From assembly GCF_006715225.1 (NCBI RefSeq), contig NZ_VFMU01000001.1:1612001-1676000 (forward strand): DNA of 64,000 nt, written 5' to 3'. Shown piece after piece: positions 17,210 through 26,026 of the stretch (position 1 is the first letter of the stretch; every line of letters starts with the position of its first letter). This DNA comes from Arthrobacter sp. SLBN-112 (GTDB lineage: Bacteria > Actinomycetota > Actinomycetes > Actinomycetales > Micrococcaceae). The position numbers and the translations under genes were made by a program. Under the pieces are notes generated by a model. That model was not told where the DNA came from and did not search any database. It was given only the letters and a program-made list of their open reading frames with translations.

Positions 17210-17844
17210 GCAGCACAGTGGAAGACCGCCGGGCGGACAGTGCACCGGGCAGAAGCAGCGGACCGGACATGCGCAGGATCGTGTACCGCGAAACCCATTC
17301 CCCACGGGCAGTGGTGTCCGTTGTTGCCGCTGTCCTTGTCCTGGTGCTTGCCGCCTACGGCGTCCTCGAATCGGGAGTCCACGCCGTGGGTCAGCCGGCG
17401 TGGCTGATTGAGCCCCAAGTGGCGGCCCAGCGCATCGTGGATCTTCCTGCCGGAACCTCACCGCTGTTGCTTGCCGCGCTCGGTGCCGTGCTGGCGATGG
17501 TGGGCCTGATCTTCCTTCTTAATGGCATCCTCCCGGGAAAGCGTGCCCGCCATCTCCTCGCCGGCGCACGTGGGGAGAGGCTCCCGGCCGTGGTGGTGGA
17601 CGACGAGGTTATCGCATCCTCCCTCGCCCGCCGCGCCAGGCTGGCCGCCAACGTCACCTCGGAACAGGTCATGGTGGTTGTCTCCCAGCGGCAGGTGCTG
17701 GTCAACGTCCGGCCCACCTCCGGTGTTCCCGTGGACCAGGACAGGGTGCTTGAAGCCGTCCGCGACGAGCTGGACCAAATGCTGCTGGAACCGGCACCTG
17801 TTCCCCGCGTCAATGTCACTGCTTCCGGGGTGATCGGAGCATGA
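17206..17844 (+). CDS. Membrane protein of the Asp23 cluster (DUF6286-like)
   Basis: A 212-residue protein with two membrane helices (about 39-60 and 86-107) and a C-terminal domain (about 115-212) containing paired strands E-Q-V-M-V-V-V-S and R-Q-V-L-V-N-V. This is the DUF6286-type architecture found beside Asp23 genes in actinobacteria. GTG 17206 overlaps the upstream stop, and its own stop overlaps the next ATG (ATGA). Confidence 0.75.
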   Translation: MSSTVEDRRADSAPGRSSGPDMRRIVYRETHSPRAVVSVVAAVLVLVLAAYGVLESGVHAVGQPAWLIEPQVAAQRIVDLPAGTSPLLLAALGAVLAMVGLIFLLNGILPGKRARHLLAGARGERLPAVVVDDEVIASSLARRARLAANVTSEQVMVVVSQRQVLVNVRPTSGVPVDQDRVLEAVRDELDQMLLEPAPVPRVNVTASGVIGA

Positions 17845-18452
17845 ACAGCACACCCGCGCTGCTCAACCGCATCCTGCTCACCGTGCTGGGCCTGATCCTG
17901 CTGGGGGTGGGCGTCCTGCTGGTGCTGCTGGGCACCCTTCCTCCAGTGGCTTCCTGGTGGCACTCCTGGTCCGCGGGGGCGTGGAGCGGCGTTAACCGGA
18001 TCTTCGACTCCACCCGGTTCCCCGGCCGGCCGGAAAGCTGGCTGTGGATCGTGGCCGCACTGGCGCTCCTGGCACTGATGGGGCTGATGGTTGCCTGGAT
18101 TGCCCAGCAAGGAAAGGGGCGGTCAAACCTGCTGGCCGCCGAATACGATCCCGGCGACACTCCGGGAGATGTCCGGATTGGGGGCGGGGTAGCGGAACAG
18201 GCGCTGAGGCAGGCGCTCGAGGGACGGCCGGACCTTGCCGGTGCAACCGTCACCACCTACGACGTGAAGGGCTCGCCGGCGTTAAAGGTGCGCCTCCTGC
18301 CACGCCAGGGAGTGGCCCCGCACCTGCTCGCAGCCGAGGTCGCCGGGCTGCTGGCCGCCCTGGAAACTGTCGTGGGCAAGGAGATCCCCGTCCTCATCCA
18401 CATCGGGGCCGGGGCGCGGACCCGCTTCGGCCATGCCGAGCGGGTCCGCTGA
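17841..18452 (+). CDS. AmaP-like membrane anchor of the Asp23 cluster
   Basis: A 203-residue protein with two membrane helices (about 11-35 and 66-88) followed by a cytosolic Asp23-like domain (about 105-200). That is the layout of AmaP, which tethers Asp23 at the membrane in Staphylococcus. Last gene of the operon, with tight ATGA coupling to the preceding gene. It converges on the alpha-glucosidase gene with only 12 bases between them. Confidence 0.72.
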   Translation: MNSTPALLNRILLTVLGLILLGVGVLLVLLGTLPPVASWWHSWSAGAWSGVNRIFDSTRFPGRPESWLWIVAALALLALMGLMVAWIAQQGKGRSNLLAAEYDPGDTPGDVRIGGGVAEQALRQALEGRPDLAGATVTTYDVKGSPALKVRLLPRQGVAPHLLAAEVAGLLAALETVVGKEIPVLIHIGAGARTRFGHAERVR

Positions 18453-18464
18453 AGTCTTCTGCCG

Positions 18465-20270
18465 CTACACCCTCTGCAGGTACACGGTGCAGTCCACGGG
18501 AACCTCCCGCATTCCGGCCCAGTCTTCGGCCGGTTCAGGACCGCTGGACAGCACCACGGCGTAACCTTCCGGCACGGGGGCCGAGGCGAAGCCCAAATTG
18601 GACAGCACCACCACCTGGCCGTTCCGGAACGCCAGCAGACCGCTGTCCGGCGCGTGCTCATCAGTCCACTCCACGCTGCCCGTGCCCAGCTGCCGGGCTG
18701 ACCTGAAGGCAAGGGCGGCCCGGTATAGCTCCAGCGTTGAGCCCTCCTCGCCGTCCTGCTGGTCGGCGGCCAGGGGACCGAAGCTTTCCGGCTGGGGGAG
18801 CCACGGTGCGGGAACGTCCCCGGATAGATCTCCAGAGAAACCGAAACCGGGCTGGTCCGCAGCCCACGGCAGCGGGACGCGGCAGCCGTCCCGGCCGATC
18901 TCGGCACCCTGGGTGCGGAAGAAGGTTGGGTCCTGCCTGGCTGAGTCGGGAAGGGTGGTGTGCTCCGGAAGACCCAGTTCCTCGCCCTGGTAAAGGTAGG
19001 CCGACCCCGGAAGCGCCAGCGCAACCAGCGTGGCGGCCCGTGCCCGCGCAAGGCCCAGGGCTGGATCGGGCTGTTCGTCGCCAGCGCCAATGCCCTTGGG
19101 GAACATGGTGGGATCCTTGAGCCCAAACCGCGTGCTGTGCCGGACTGTGTCGTGGTTGCTGAGGACCCAGGTGCAGGGCGCCCCCACGGATGCTGCCGCT
19201 GCCAGGGATGCGTCGATGGCCTCAGCCATGCGTTCGGCGTCCCAGCCGGCCAGCAGGAAATCGAAGTTGAACGCCTGCTGCATCTCATCGGGCCGGACGT
19301 ACCTGGCCAGCCGCTCGGCCGGTTCCACCCAGGCCTCGGCCACCATCATCCGGTCCCCGCCAAATTCGGCCAGGACCCGGTTCCAGTCGCGGTAGATGGC
19401 ATGGACGCCGTCCTGGTCGAAGAAGGGTGACGGCGGATACATCGGGGACACAGCCCGGTGCGGTTCCTCGGCATCGGTGTGGGCGTGGGGTGCATCACCG
19501 GGCAGGTGGCTCTCCCGGCGCGGGGCGGAGGTCCCTTCCACCATCGCAGCTGCCCCCTCCCAGTCCGGAAGTCCTGCTTCCTTGACCAGACCGTGGGCAA
19601 CATCCACACGGAAGCCGTCCGCGCCGCGGTCCAGCCAGAAGCGCAGTACCGAACGCATTTCCTCGTGCACTTCCGGGTTCTCCCAGTTCAGGTCCGGCTG
19701 CTTGGTGTCAAAGAGGTGCAGGTACCACTGGCCGGGAGATCCGTCCGCCTCGGTCACGCGGCTCCAGGCCGGCCCGCCAAAAATGGATTTCCAGTTGTTG
19801 GGCGCCTGCCTGCCGTCCCCGGATCCCGGCACCTCATCCTTGCCGTCGCGGAAGATGTAGCGGCCGCGTTCAGGACTCCCCGGCGCTGCCGCCAGCGCTT
19901 CCCGGAACCAGTCATGCTCGTCCGAGGTATGGTTGGGAACCAGGTCCACTATGACCTTCAGCCCGCGGCGGTGAGCTTCCTGCAGCATGGCGTCGAAGTC
20001 CGCCAGCGAACCGAAAAGCGGGTCCACCTGCCGGTAGTCCGCAACGTCGTAGCCGCCGTCGGCCTGCGGCGACTTGTAGAACGGGGACAGCCAGATGGCA
20101 TCCACGCCCAGCCCTTGAAGATAGGGCAGCCGCTCCCGGACGCCGCGCAGGTCGCCCATTCCATCACCGTTGCCGTCGGCGAAGGACCGGGGGTAGATCT
20201 GGTAGACCACGGCGTCTGCCCACCAGGCTGATGGTGTTGGGCGGGGCGCCGGAACGGATGTGTAGGGCAT
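18465..20270 (-). CDS. Alpha-glucosidase (GH13, oligo-1,6-glucosidase/trehalase-like clade)
   Basis: A 601-residue cytosolic GH13 enzyme. The (beta/alpha)8 barrel carries the catalytic set: D-G-F-R-V-D-V-A-H (nucleophile Asp), V-A-E-A-W (acid/base Glu) and L-S-N-H-D-T (third carboxylate). No signal peptide. It should hydrolyse alpha-glucosides such as maltose, isomaltose or trehalose brought in by the divergent ABC importer. GAGGGGAACC precedes the ATG. The LacI-type operator at 20296-20311 lies 26 bases upstream of its start. Confidence 0.9.
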   Translation of the reverse strand: MPYTSVPAPRPTPSAWWADAVVYQIYPRSFADGNGDGMGDLRGVRERLPYLQGLGVDAIWLSPFYKSPQADGGYDVADYRQVDPLFGSLADFDAMLQEAHRRGLKVIVDLVPNHTSDEHDWFREALAAAPGSPERGRYIFRDGKDEVPGSGDGRQAPNNWKSIFGGPAWSRVTEADGSPGQWYLHLFDTKQPDLNWENPEVHEEMRSVLRFWLDRGADGFRVDVAHGLVKEAGLPDWEGAAAMVEGTSAPRRESHLPGDAPHAHTDAEEPHRAVSPMYPPSPFFDQDGVHAIYRDWNRVLAEFGGDRMMVAEAWVEPAERLARYVRPDEMQQAFNFDFLLAGWDAERMAEAIDASLAAAASVGAPCTWVLSNHDTVRHSTRFGLKDPTMFPKGIGAGDEQPDPALGLARARAATLVALALPGSAYLYQGEELGLPEHTTLPDSARQDPTFFRTQGAEIGRDGCRVPLPWAADQPGFGFSGDLSGDVPAPWLPQPESFGPLAADQQDGEEGSTLELYRAALAFRSARQLGTGSVEWTDEHAPDSGLLAFRNGQVVVLSNLGFASAPVPEGYAVVLSSGPEPAEDWAGMREVPVDCTVYLQRV

Positions 20271-20295
20271 TTGGTTCCCCTCTGATAACTTTTTG

Positions 20296-20311
20296 ATGTA
20301 AACGCTTGCAT
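20296..20311 (+). promoter_or_regulatory. LacI-family operator between alpha-glucosidase and importer genes
   Basis: ATGTAAACGCTTGCAT is a near-perfect palindrome of the type ATGYAARCGYTTRCAT. It overlaps the -35 element of the importer promoter and lies just upstream of the alpha-glucosidase start, so one bound repressor could silence both arms. The likely ligand-responsive regulator is the LacI protein at 24027-25079. Confidence 0.8.
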
Positions 20312-20335
20312 TCCCGACAGCAACCTTACTAGTGT
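20306..20335 (+). promoter_or_regulatory. Promoter of the sugar importer operon
   Basis: TTGCAT (20306-20311), an 18-base spacer, and TAGTGT (20330-20335). The -35 lies inside the operator. Start expected near 20342. Confidence 0.6.
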
Positions 20336-20410
20336 GATGGTCACCACATCAACCTCACCTAGCAAGCGCACTGTCGACTTACTTGTCACTCAGCGAGGAG
20401 CTTCAAGCTA

Positions 20411-21700
20411 ATGAAAACCCCGAGATTCCTGCTTCCGGCTGCCACTGCCGGCATTCTGGCCCTTACGTTGTCCGCCTGCGGCGGCGGAGGTGGAGGGGGC
20501 ACCACGGGCGGGGGAGGCAGCGACGCTGACGCCAACCTCGACGGCCGCGGCCCCATCACCTATGTCCAGGGCAAGGACAACAACAATGTTGTGCGCCCCT
20601 TCATTGAGAAGTGGAACGCGGCGCACCCGGATGAAAAGGTCACGTTCAAAGAGCAGACCGACCAGGCAGACCAGCAGCACGACGACCTCGTCCAGCACTT
20701 CCAGGCCAAGCAGTCCGACTATGACGTGGTCAGCGTCGACGTTGTGTGGACGGCAGAGTTTGCGGCCAAGGGGTGGCTGCAGCCGCTGAAGGACAAGATG
20801 GCCATCGACACTTCCAAGATGCTTAAGGCACCGGTGGAAGCCGCATCCTATAAGGGCACGCTCTACGCTGCGCCCAAGGATTCCGACGGTGGCATCCTCT
20901 TCTACCGCAAGGACCTGGTCCCCGAACCGCCCAAGACCTGGGACGAGATGATGGGAATGTGCTCCATCGCCAAGCAGAACAGCATCGGCTGCTATGCCGG
21001 GCAGTACAGCAAGTATGAGGGCCTCACGGTGAACGCTTCCGAGGCCATCAACTCTGCCGGCGGTTCCGTCCTGGGCAAGGACGGCAAGCCGAACCTGAAC
21101 ACGCCGGAAGCCAAGGCCGGCCTGGAGAACCTGGCCAAGGCATACGCGGACGGCAACATCCCGAAGGAAGCCATCACCTTCAAGGAAGAGGACAGCCGCC
21201 AGGCTTTCCAGAGCGGCAAGCTGCTGTTCCTGCGCAACTGGCCCTACGTCTACAGCCTGATGAGCACTGAAGGCTCTTCTGCGGTCAAGGACAAGTTCGG
21301 CATGGCGCCCCTGCCGGGCAAGGATGGCCCCGGGGCTTCCGCCCTTGGCGGACACAACGCAGCCATCAGCGTGTATTCCAAGAACAAGGCCACGGCCTTG
21401 GATTTCATCAAGTTCATCGAGACCGAGGAAAACCAGAAGTTCTTTGCGAACCAGGCCTCGCTGGCTCCGATCCTGACGTCCCTGTACGAAGACCAGGCAC
21501 TCGTGGCCAAGCTGCCTTATCTGTCTGTTCTCCAGACCTCGATCCAGAACGCCGTACCGCGTCCCGTGACGCCGTTCTACCCGGCGGTCACCAAGGCAAT
21601 CCAAGAGAACGCATACCCCGCCATCAAGGGAGAAAAGTCAGTGGAAAGCGCGCTTACTGATATGCAGAAGTCCATCGAATCCGCTGGTGCGGGACAGTAG
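20411..21700 (+). CDS. Sugar ABC transporter substrate-binding lipoprotein
   Basis: A 429-residue family-1 extracellular solute-binding protein. Lipobox L-S-A-C at residues 20-23 is followed by a Gly-rich spacer, so the mature protein is anchored to the membrane through a lipidated Cys. The fold and length match maltose/trehalose-type binding proteins (MalE/LpqY). GAGGAGC lies about 11 bases before the ATG. It heads an operon with two permeases and a small membrane protein; the cytosolic alpha-glucosidase next door suggests an alpha-glucoside ligand. No ATPase is encoded here, so a shared MsiK-like ATPase elsewhere is likely. Confidence 0.9.
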   Translation: MKTPRFLLPAATAGILALTLSACGGGGGGGTTGGGGSDADANLDGRGPITYVQGKDNNNVVRPFIEKWNAAHPDEKVTFKEQTDQADQQHDDLVQHFQAKQSDYDVVSVDVVWTAEFAAKGWLQPLKDKMAIDTSKMLKAPVEAASYKGTLYAAPKDSDGGILFYRKDLVPEPPKTWDEMMGMCSIAKQNSIGCYAGQYSKYEGLTVNASEAINSAGGSVLGKDGKPNLNTPEAKAGLENLAKAYADGNIPKEAITFKEEDSRQAFQSGKLLFLRNWPYVYSLMSTEGSSAVKDKFGMAPLPGKDGPGASALGGHNAAISVYSKNKATALDFIKFIETEENQKFFANQASLAPILTSLYEDQALVAKLPYLSVLQTSIQNAVPRPVTPFYPAVTKAIQENAYPAIKGEKSVESALTDMQKSIESAGAGQ

Positions 21701-21707
21701 TTCTGCC

Positions 21708-22745
21708 ATGGCAACCGAACTAGGCCCGACGCCGGTCAAGAAGCCGGCGTCGGGCGGTACCCCCGTCCATCACGCGCCCAAGGGCGTAGGGGAGGACAAC
21801 AGGATTGCAAGCCAGGGCCGGTGGGCATCCTGGCTCCTGGCCCCCACCATCGTCGCGCTGGGCGTAGTGATCATTTACCCCATCATCAGCGCCATCGTCA
21901 TGTCCTTCCAAAAGGACGCCGGCCTGGATCCCGCCACCGGCCTCTTCACGGCAGGCGGCTCCGCCGGCATTCAGAACTACGTGAACTGGCTGGCGCAGCA
22001 GTGCTCGGCGCCGGGCGGCGGAACCGTAGCCTGCCCGCCGGGCACACTGGGCGGCCAGTTCTGGTCCGCCACCGCCACCACGTTCTTCTTCACGATCGTG
22101 ACGGTAACGCTGGAGACCGTCCTGGGCTTCTGGATGGCCATGATCATGGCCCGCACGTTCCGTGGACGCAGCCTGGTCCGTGCCGCCGTGCTGGTGCCCT
22201 GGGCCATCCCCACGGCCGTGACGGCCAAGCTGTGGTTCTTTATCTTCGCCTTCGAAGGCATTGCCAACAAGCTGTTCAACACCACCATCCTGTGGACGGG
22301 CAGTGAGTGGCCTGCCAAATGGGCTGTCATCATCGCGGACGTCTGGAAGACCACGCCGTTCATGGCACTGCTGATTCTGGCCGGCCTGCAGATGATCCCG
22401 GCCGAAGTCTACGAAGCAGCGAAAGTTGACGGCACCAGTGCCTGGCAGCGGTTCCGCCTGATCACCCTGCCGCTGGTCAAGCCGGCGCTGATGGTGGCAA
22501 TCCTGTTCCGTACCCTGGATGCACTGCGCATGTTCGACCTGCCCTACATCCTGACCGGCGGCGCGAACAACACCACCACCTTGTCCATCCTGGTGATTAA
22601 CCAGATCAGGCAAGGGTTCAACTCGGCCGCCGCGCTGTCCACCATCACCTTCATCATCATCTTCCTCGTCGCCTTCATCTTCGTCCGCTTCCTCGGCGCC
22701 AACGTGGTTGAGCAGAGCGGCGCCACCGGAAAGGGGAAGAAATGA
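21708..22745 (+). CDS. Sugar ABC transporter permease (MalF-like)
   Basis: A 345-residue permease with six membrane helices and the EAA loop Y-E-A-A-K-V-D-G-T-S-A-W-Q-R-F near residue 235, which contacts the ATPase. A periplasmic-side insertion after helix 1 (about 60-110) is typical of MalF-like partners. The ATG at 21708 is preferred; an in-frame GTG at 21687 would overlap the binding-protein gene and add seven residues. Confidence 0.88.
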   Translation: MATELGPTPVKKPASGGTPVHHAPKGVGEDNRIASQGRWASWLLAPTIVALGVVIIYPIISAIVMSFQKDAGLDPATGLFTAGGSAGIQNYVNWLAQQCSAPGGGTVACPPGTLGGQFWSATATTFFFTIVTVTLETVLGFWMAMIMARTFRGRSLVRAAVLVPWAIPTAVTAKLWFFIFAFEGIANKLFNTTILWTGSEWPAKWAVIIADVWKTTPFMALLILAGLQMIPAEVYEAAKVDGTSAWQRFRLITLPLVKPALMVAILFRTLDALRMFDLPYILTGGANNTTTLSILVINQIRQGFNSAAALSTITFIIIFLVAFIFVRFLGANVVEQSGATGKGKK

Positions 22746-23641
22746 CCACGGCAACAGCAGACGCCTCTGCCCTGCGGGCACGGCAGGACAAGGGCCGCAA
22801 AGCTGCGCAAAACCGCGAGAAGTGGGCGCAGGGGCGCACCTACATCAGCGCCGCTGTCATCCTGATCTGGTGCCTGGCGCCGGCGTACTGGATGGTAGTC
22901 ACGGCTTTCCGTGAGGTGGGCTTCACCTACGACACGTCGATCCTGCCCACCCATGTAACCCTGGACAACTTCAATACAGCCTTTGATACGTCCTTCGGCA
23001 ACAGGTTCGGCCAGGCACTGCTGAACAGTGTTTTCATCGGCGGGGTGGTTACCGCCATCTCGCTGCTGATCGGCGTATTTGCGGCCTACGCCCTGGCCCG
23101 GCTGAACTTCCGGGGCAAGTTCCTGGTGCTCGGCTTCATCCTGGGAGCCTCCATGTTCCCCGGCGTCGCCCTGATCACCCCCCTCTTCCAGCTGTTCACC
23201 AACATCGGCTGGATGGGCAGCTACCAGGCGCTGATCATCCCCAACATCTCCTTCGTCCTCCCGCTGACGGTCTACACCATGACCTCGTTCTTCCGGGAAA
23301 TGCCGTGGGAGCTGGAGGAATCGGCGCGCGTTGACGGCTGCACCCAGGGCCAGGCCTTCCGCAAGGTCATCATGCCCCTGGCAGCACCGGCGATCTTCAC
23401 CACGGCCATCCTGGCCTTCATTTCCTCGTGGAATGAGTTCCTGATCGCCAGCCAGCTGTCCAGCGACGCAACCCAGCCGGTGACGGTGGCCATTGCCAAC
23501 TTCGCAGGTGCCCAGCCCAACCAGATCCCGTACACGGCCATCATGGCCGCGGGCACCATCGTCACCATCCCGCTGGTGATCCTGGTGCTGGTGTTCCAGC
23601 GCAAGATTGTCGCCGGCCTGACGGCTGGTGCAGTCAAGTGA
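22742..23641 (+). CDS. Sugar ABC transporter permease (MalG-like)
   Basis: A 299-residue permease with six membrane helices and the EAA loop L-E-E-S-A-R-V-D-G-C-T-Q-G-Q-A-F. ATGA overlap with the preceding permease indicates coupled translation and equal stoichiometry. It completes the heterodimeric membrane channel of the importer. Confidence 0.9.
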   Translation: MTTATADASALRARQDKGRKAAQNREKWAQGRTYISAAVILIWCLAPAYWMVVTAFREVGFTYDTSILPTHVTLDNFNTAFDTSFGNRFGQALLNSVFIGGVVTAISLLIGVFAAYALARLNFRGKFLVLGFILGASMFPGVALITPLFQLFTNIGWMGSYQALIIPNISFVLPLTVYTMTSFFREMPWELEESARVDGCTQGQAFRKVIMPLAAPAIFTTAILAFISSWNEFLIASQLSSDATQPVTVAIANFAGAQPNQIPYTAIMAAGTIVTIPLVILVLVFQRKIVAGLTAGAVK

Positions 23642-23886
23642 CACACAACGGTTCCCGCCCCCGCACAACGGGGGCGGGAAACCGCAGCAAGCTGGTCCGC
23701 TCGGGTGAGGACTTCGACATCATCATCGGCTTCCTTGCGTTTTGGGCACTGGTCCTTCTGGTGGTCACCGTGTGGATGGAAGTCACGGCCCAACCCGCCC
23801 TCGGCTGGGCCCTGGGCCTTTTGGCAACTCTGCTGGCGCTGTACGGAATGATTCGGCTGCGCCGAAAACTTCCCGCCCGCAGATAG
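23638..23886 (+). CDS. Small two-helix membrane protein of the sugar operon
   Basis: An 82-residue protein starting with a GTG that overlaps the MalG-like stop by four bases. It has a basic N-terminus and two hydrophobic stretches (about 29-46 and 50-72), ending R-L-R-R-K-L-P-A-R-R. I do not recognise a named family. Its first codons contain a perfect GC-rich hairpin, so it may be expressed only when transcription passes that structure. Confidence 0.6.
   Translation: MTHNGSRPRTTGAGNRSKLVRSGEDFDIIIGFLAFWALVLLVVTVWMEVTAQPALGWALGLLATLLALYGMIRLRRKLPARR
23650..23683 (+). terminator. GC-rich hairpin at the end of the importer genes
   Basis: GGTTCCCGCCCCCG (23650-23663) pairs with CGGGGGCGGGAAACC (one bulge). 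No T tract follows, and it lies inside the next small gene, so it may attenuate or stabilise the 3' end rather than terminate fully. Confidence 0.45.
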
Positions 23887-24026
23887 GGCGGACGGCGGCG
23901 GCTCCACGCTGCTGTCATCCTTGCCCGGGTTATCACTGCCTGGCCGCAGAGTGGGAAGATTCATGGCCGGAGGTAAACGCAGGGCTATTCGGCCCTACGC
24001 CGAAAAGGAGTTAAAGAGGGGACACT

Positions 24027-25079
24027 GTGGCACGGACAACGGAAAGGTCCCAGCGGGGCGGCCATAATGGCGTCAGCATCGAGGACGTGGCGGCAGCCGC
24101 CGGAGTCTCAACGGCCACTGTTTCCCGGGCCGTCCGAGGATTGCCACGGGTCTCGCCGGCAACCCGGGAAAAGATCCTGGAGGTGGCCGGGAACCTGGGC
24201 TACGTCGCCTCTTCCTCCGCCTCCGGCCTGGCCACGGGCCGGACCAAGACCATCGGTGTCCTGGCTCCGTTCGTGAGCCGCTGGTTCTTCTCCAAAGCCA
24301 TTGAGGGCGCCGACCGCGAGTTGCACGCCCGGCATTACAACCTTTCCCTCTTCAATCTGGGTGGCCACGGCAGCAACCGTGAGCGGCTCTTCAGCAAGAC
24401 CATGGTCTACAAACAGATCGACGCCCTGCTGGTGTTGTGTATGGCGCTCAGCCACGAAGAGATTGAGCACCTGCAGAAGATTGACATCCCGCTGGTTGTT
24501 GTTGGCGGCCACGTTGAGGAATGCCCCTACATCGGCATTGACGATTACGCCGCTGCCTCCACCGCGGTCCGGCACCTGATCGACCTGGGCCACCGGGACA
24601 TCGCCCTGCTGCATGGCGACGACGAGACCGACCTGAACTTCGACGTCCCCCGGGTGCGCATCCTGGCGTTCAAGGACGTGATGGCAGCAGCCGGGCTGCC
24701 CACCAGGCCGGAATGGGACGAATGGGGGGACTTCACCGTCCGCAGCGGCCAGGAGGCCTTCCGCCGCCTGTGGTCCCGTCCCGGCCAAAAGCCCACGGCA
24801 ATCTTCTGCGCCTCGGACGAGATGGCCATGGGCGTCATCTTCGAGGCCAACCGGGTCGGCGTGAACGTGCCCGGCGAACTGTCAGTGGTGGGCATCGACA
24901 ACCACGACTTCGCCGACGCCATGGGCCTGACCACAGTTGGGCAACGTCCCGACGAGCAGGCCGAGCTGGCCACCAAGATGCTGCTTGACGAACTGGACGG
25001 TGAGACCGGAGCTGTCCATTCCGCCGTCGCGCCCCACGAGCTGATCATCCGGCGCACCACCGCACGCCCAAAGAACTGA
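24027..25079 (+). CDS. LacI-family transcriptional regulator of the sugar locus
   Basis: A 350-residue repressor. Residues about 16-70 are the LacI helix-turn-helix and hinge (S-I-E-D-V-A-A-A-A-G-V-S-T-A-T-V-S-R-A-V), and about 75-345 the periplasmic-binding-like sugar domain. The GTG start has AGAGGGG upstream. It follows the importer operon by 140 bases and probably binds the palindrome at 20296-20311, controlling importer and alpha-glucosidase. The related site before levansucrase could be a second target. The inducer is unknown; an imported alpha-glucoside is the simplest guess. Confidence 0.88.
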   Translation: MARTTERSQRGGHNGVSIEDVAAAAGVSTATVSRAVRGLPRVSPATREKILEVAGNLGYVASSSASGLATGRTKTIGVLAPFVSRWFFSKAIEGADRELHARHYNLSLFNLGGHGSNRERLFSKTMVYKQIDALLVLCMALSHEEIEHLQKIDIPLVVVGGHVEECPYIGIDDYAAASTAVRHLIDLGHRDIALLHGDDETDLNFDVPRVRILAFKDVMAAAGLPTRPEWDEWGDFTVRSGQEAFRRLWSRPGQKPTAIFCASDEMAMGVIFEANRVGVNVPGELSVVGIDNHDFADAMGLTTVGQRPDEQAELATKMLLDELDGETGAVHSAVAPHELIIRRTTARPKN

Positions 25080-25101
25080 AGCGCCCGGAACTGACGACGG
25101 G

Positions 25102-25992
25102 TCAGGACGCGCGGGCCAGTTGCCGGATGGGGATCCAGCGGGAGGCGAGCCGGCGGTAGGCCGCCGCGGCCCCGGTCATGTCACCCTCCGCGAGGCACTC
25201 GATGCCCAGCCGGATATCCATGGGCGATTCGTCAGGGTAGACCTTGTCCGCCACGGCCCCGTAGTCCAGTTCCACCATGGAGTTCACGTGGAACTGCTCA
25301 AGCCACTCCGTCAGCTGCGCCAGGTCATCAAGCATGTCCAGGTCCGGGGCGGCGAGTGCCAGGTTGGCCACCGCGTAGCGGGCCCGCTCCAGGGCATCGG
25401 TGATGGATGCCCAGACCCGCACGGTGAGGATGCGTCCCGCGGCTTCAACCACATCCTTGCGGTCCGATTCCATGAACAGTGAGAACCAGCTGAACGGGAT
25501 TCCCCAGGTGGACGCCCTGGTGTGCACCCGGATGGATCCGTCCCGGGCCTTCACTTGGTCAATCCGCTCCTGGTGCCGGTCACGCTGCTCCTCGGGGATC
25601 AGCAGCTCGGCCAGCGGGCCGTGGATTCCCTCCATCAGGGCGTTGGCCGCCAGCCCGGCGCGCAGGACCAGCTGGCTGGGGCAGTACAGGAGGACGGGCT
25701 CGGTGTCCGCGCCAGCACCGTCGTCGGACGTTCCGTCATCCGGGGCCGGCGCGGTGGTGACGCGCATGAGGTCCGTGCGCCCCGTGGGGAAGGGGTCGCC
25801 GCCGGAGCGGGTGATGCGCCCCAGCGAGGCCAGCAGTTCAGCGTTTTCGACGGCGGCACGCGACACGGCCTGCGCCCCGGCCGCCTGGATGGCCGGGCGT
25901 TGTTCCTCCGGGAAGGCTTCCAGGGGTTCGTAGACGCGCAGGGTTGAGGAAAAAGGCAGGCCGGCCTGGCCCCGGTAGAGGTTTCCCGTCAT
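25102..25992 (-). CDS. Hypothetical protein, conserved-looking
   Basis: A 296-residue soluble protein of mixed helical character, with acidic segments (D-D-G-T-S-D-D-G-A-G-A-D) near residue 85 and W-F-S-L-F-M-E near residue 170. No membrane segment or signal peptide. I recognise no catalytic motif. The start is firm: AAGGAGACCGTA precedes ATG 25992. It lies 34 bases downstream of the exonuclease III gene on the same strand and may be co-transcribed. Confidence 0.72.
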   Translation of the reverse strand: MTGNLYRGQAGLPFSSTLRVYEPLEAFPEEQRPAIQAAGAQAVSRAAVENAELLASLGRITRSGGDPFPTGRTDLMRVTTAPAPDDGTSDDGAGADTEPVLLYCPSQLVLRAGLAANALMEGIHGPLAELLIPEEQRDRHQERIDQVKARDGSIRVHTRASTWGIPFSWFSLFMESDRKDVVEAAGRILTVRVWASITDALERARYAVANLALAAPDLDMLDDLAQLTEWLEQFHVNSMVELDYGAVADKVYPDESPMDIRLGIECLAEGDMTGAAAAYRRLASRWIPIRQLARAS

Positions 25993-26026
25993 TACGGTCT
26001 CCTTGAATGGGTCCAGGTTGCAGTCA

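Noticed and set aside
21687..21707. GTG start for the MalF-like permease inside the binding-protein gene
   Set aside because: Adds seven residues without support; the ATG at 21708 lies just after the upstream stop.
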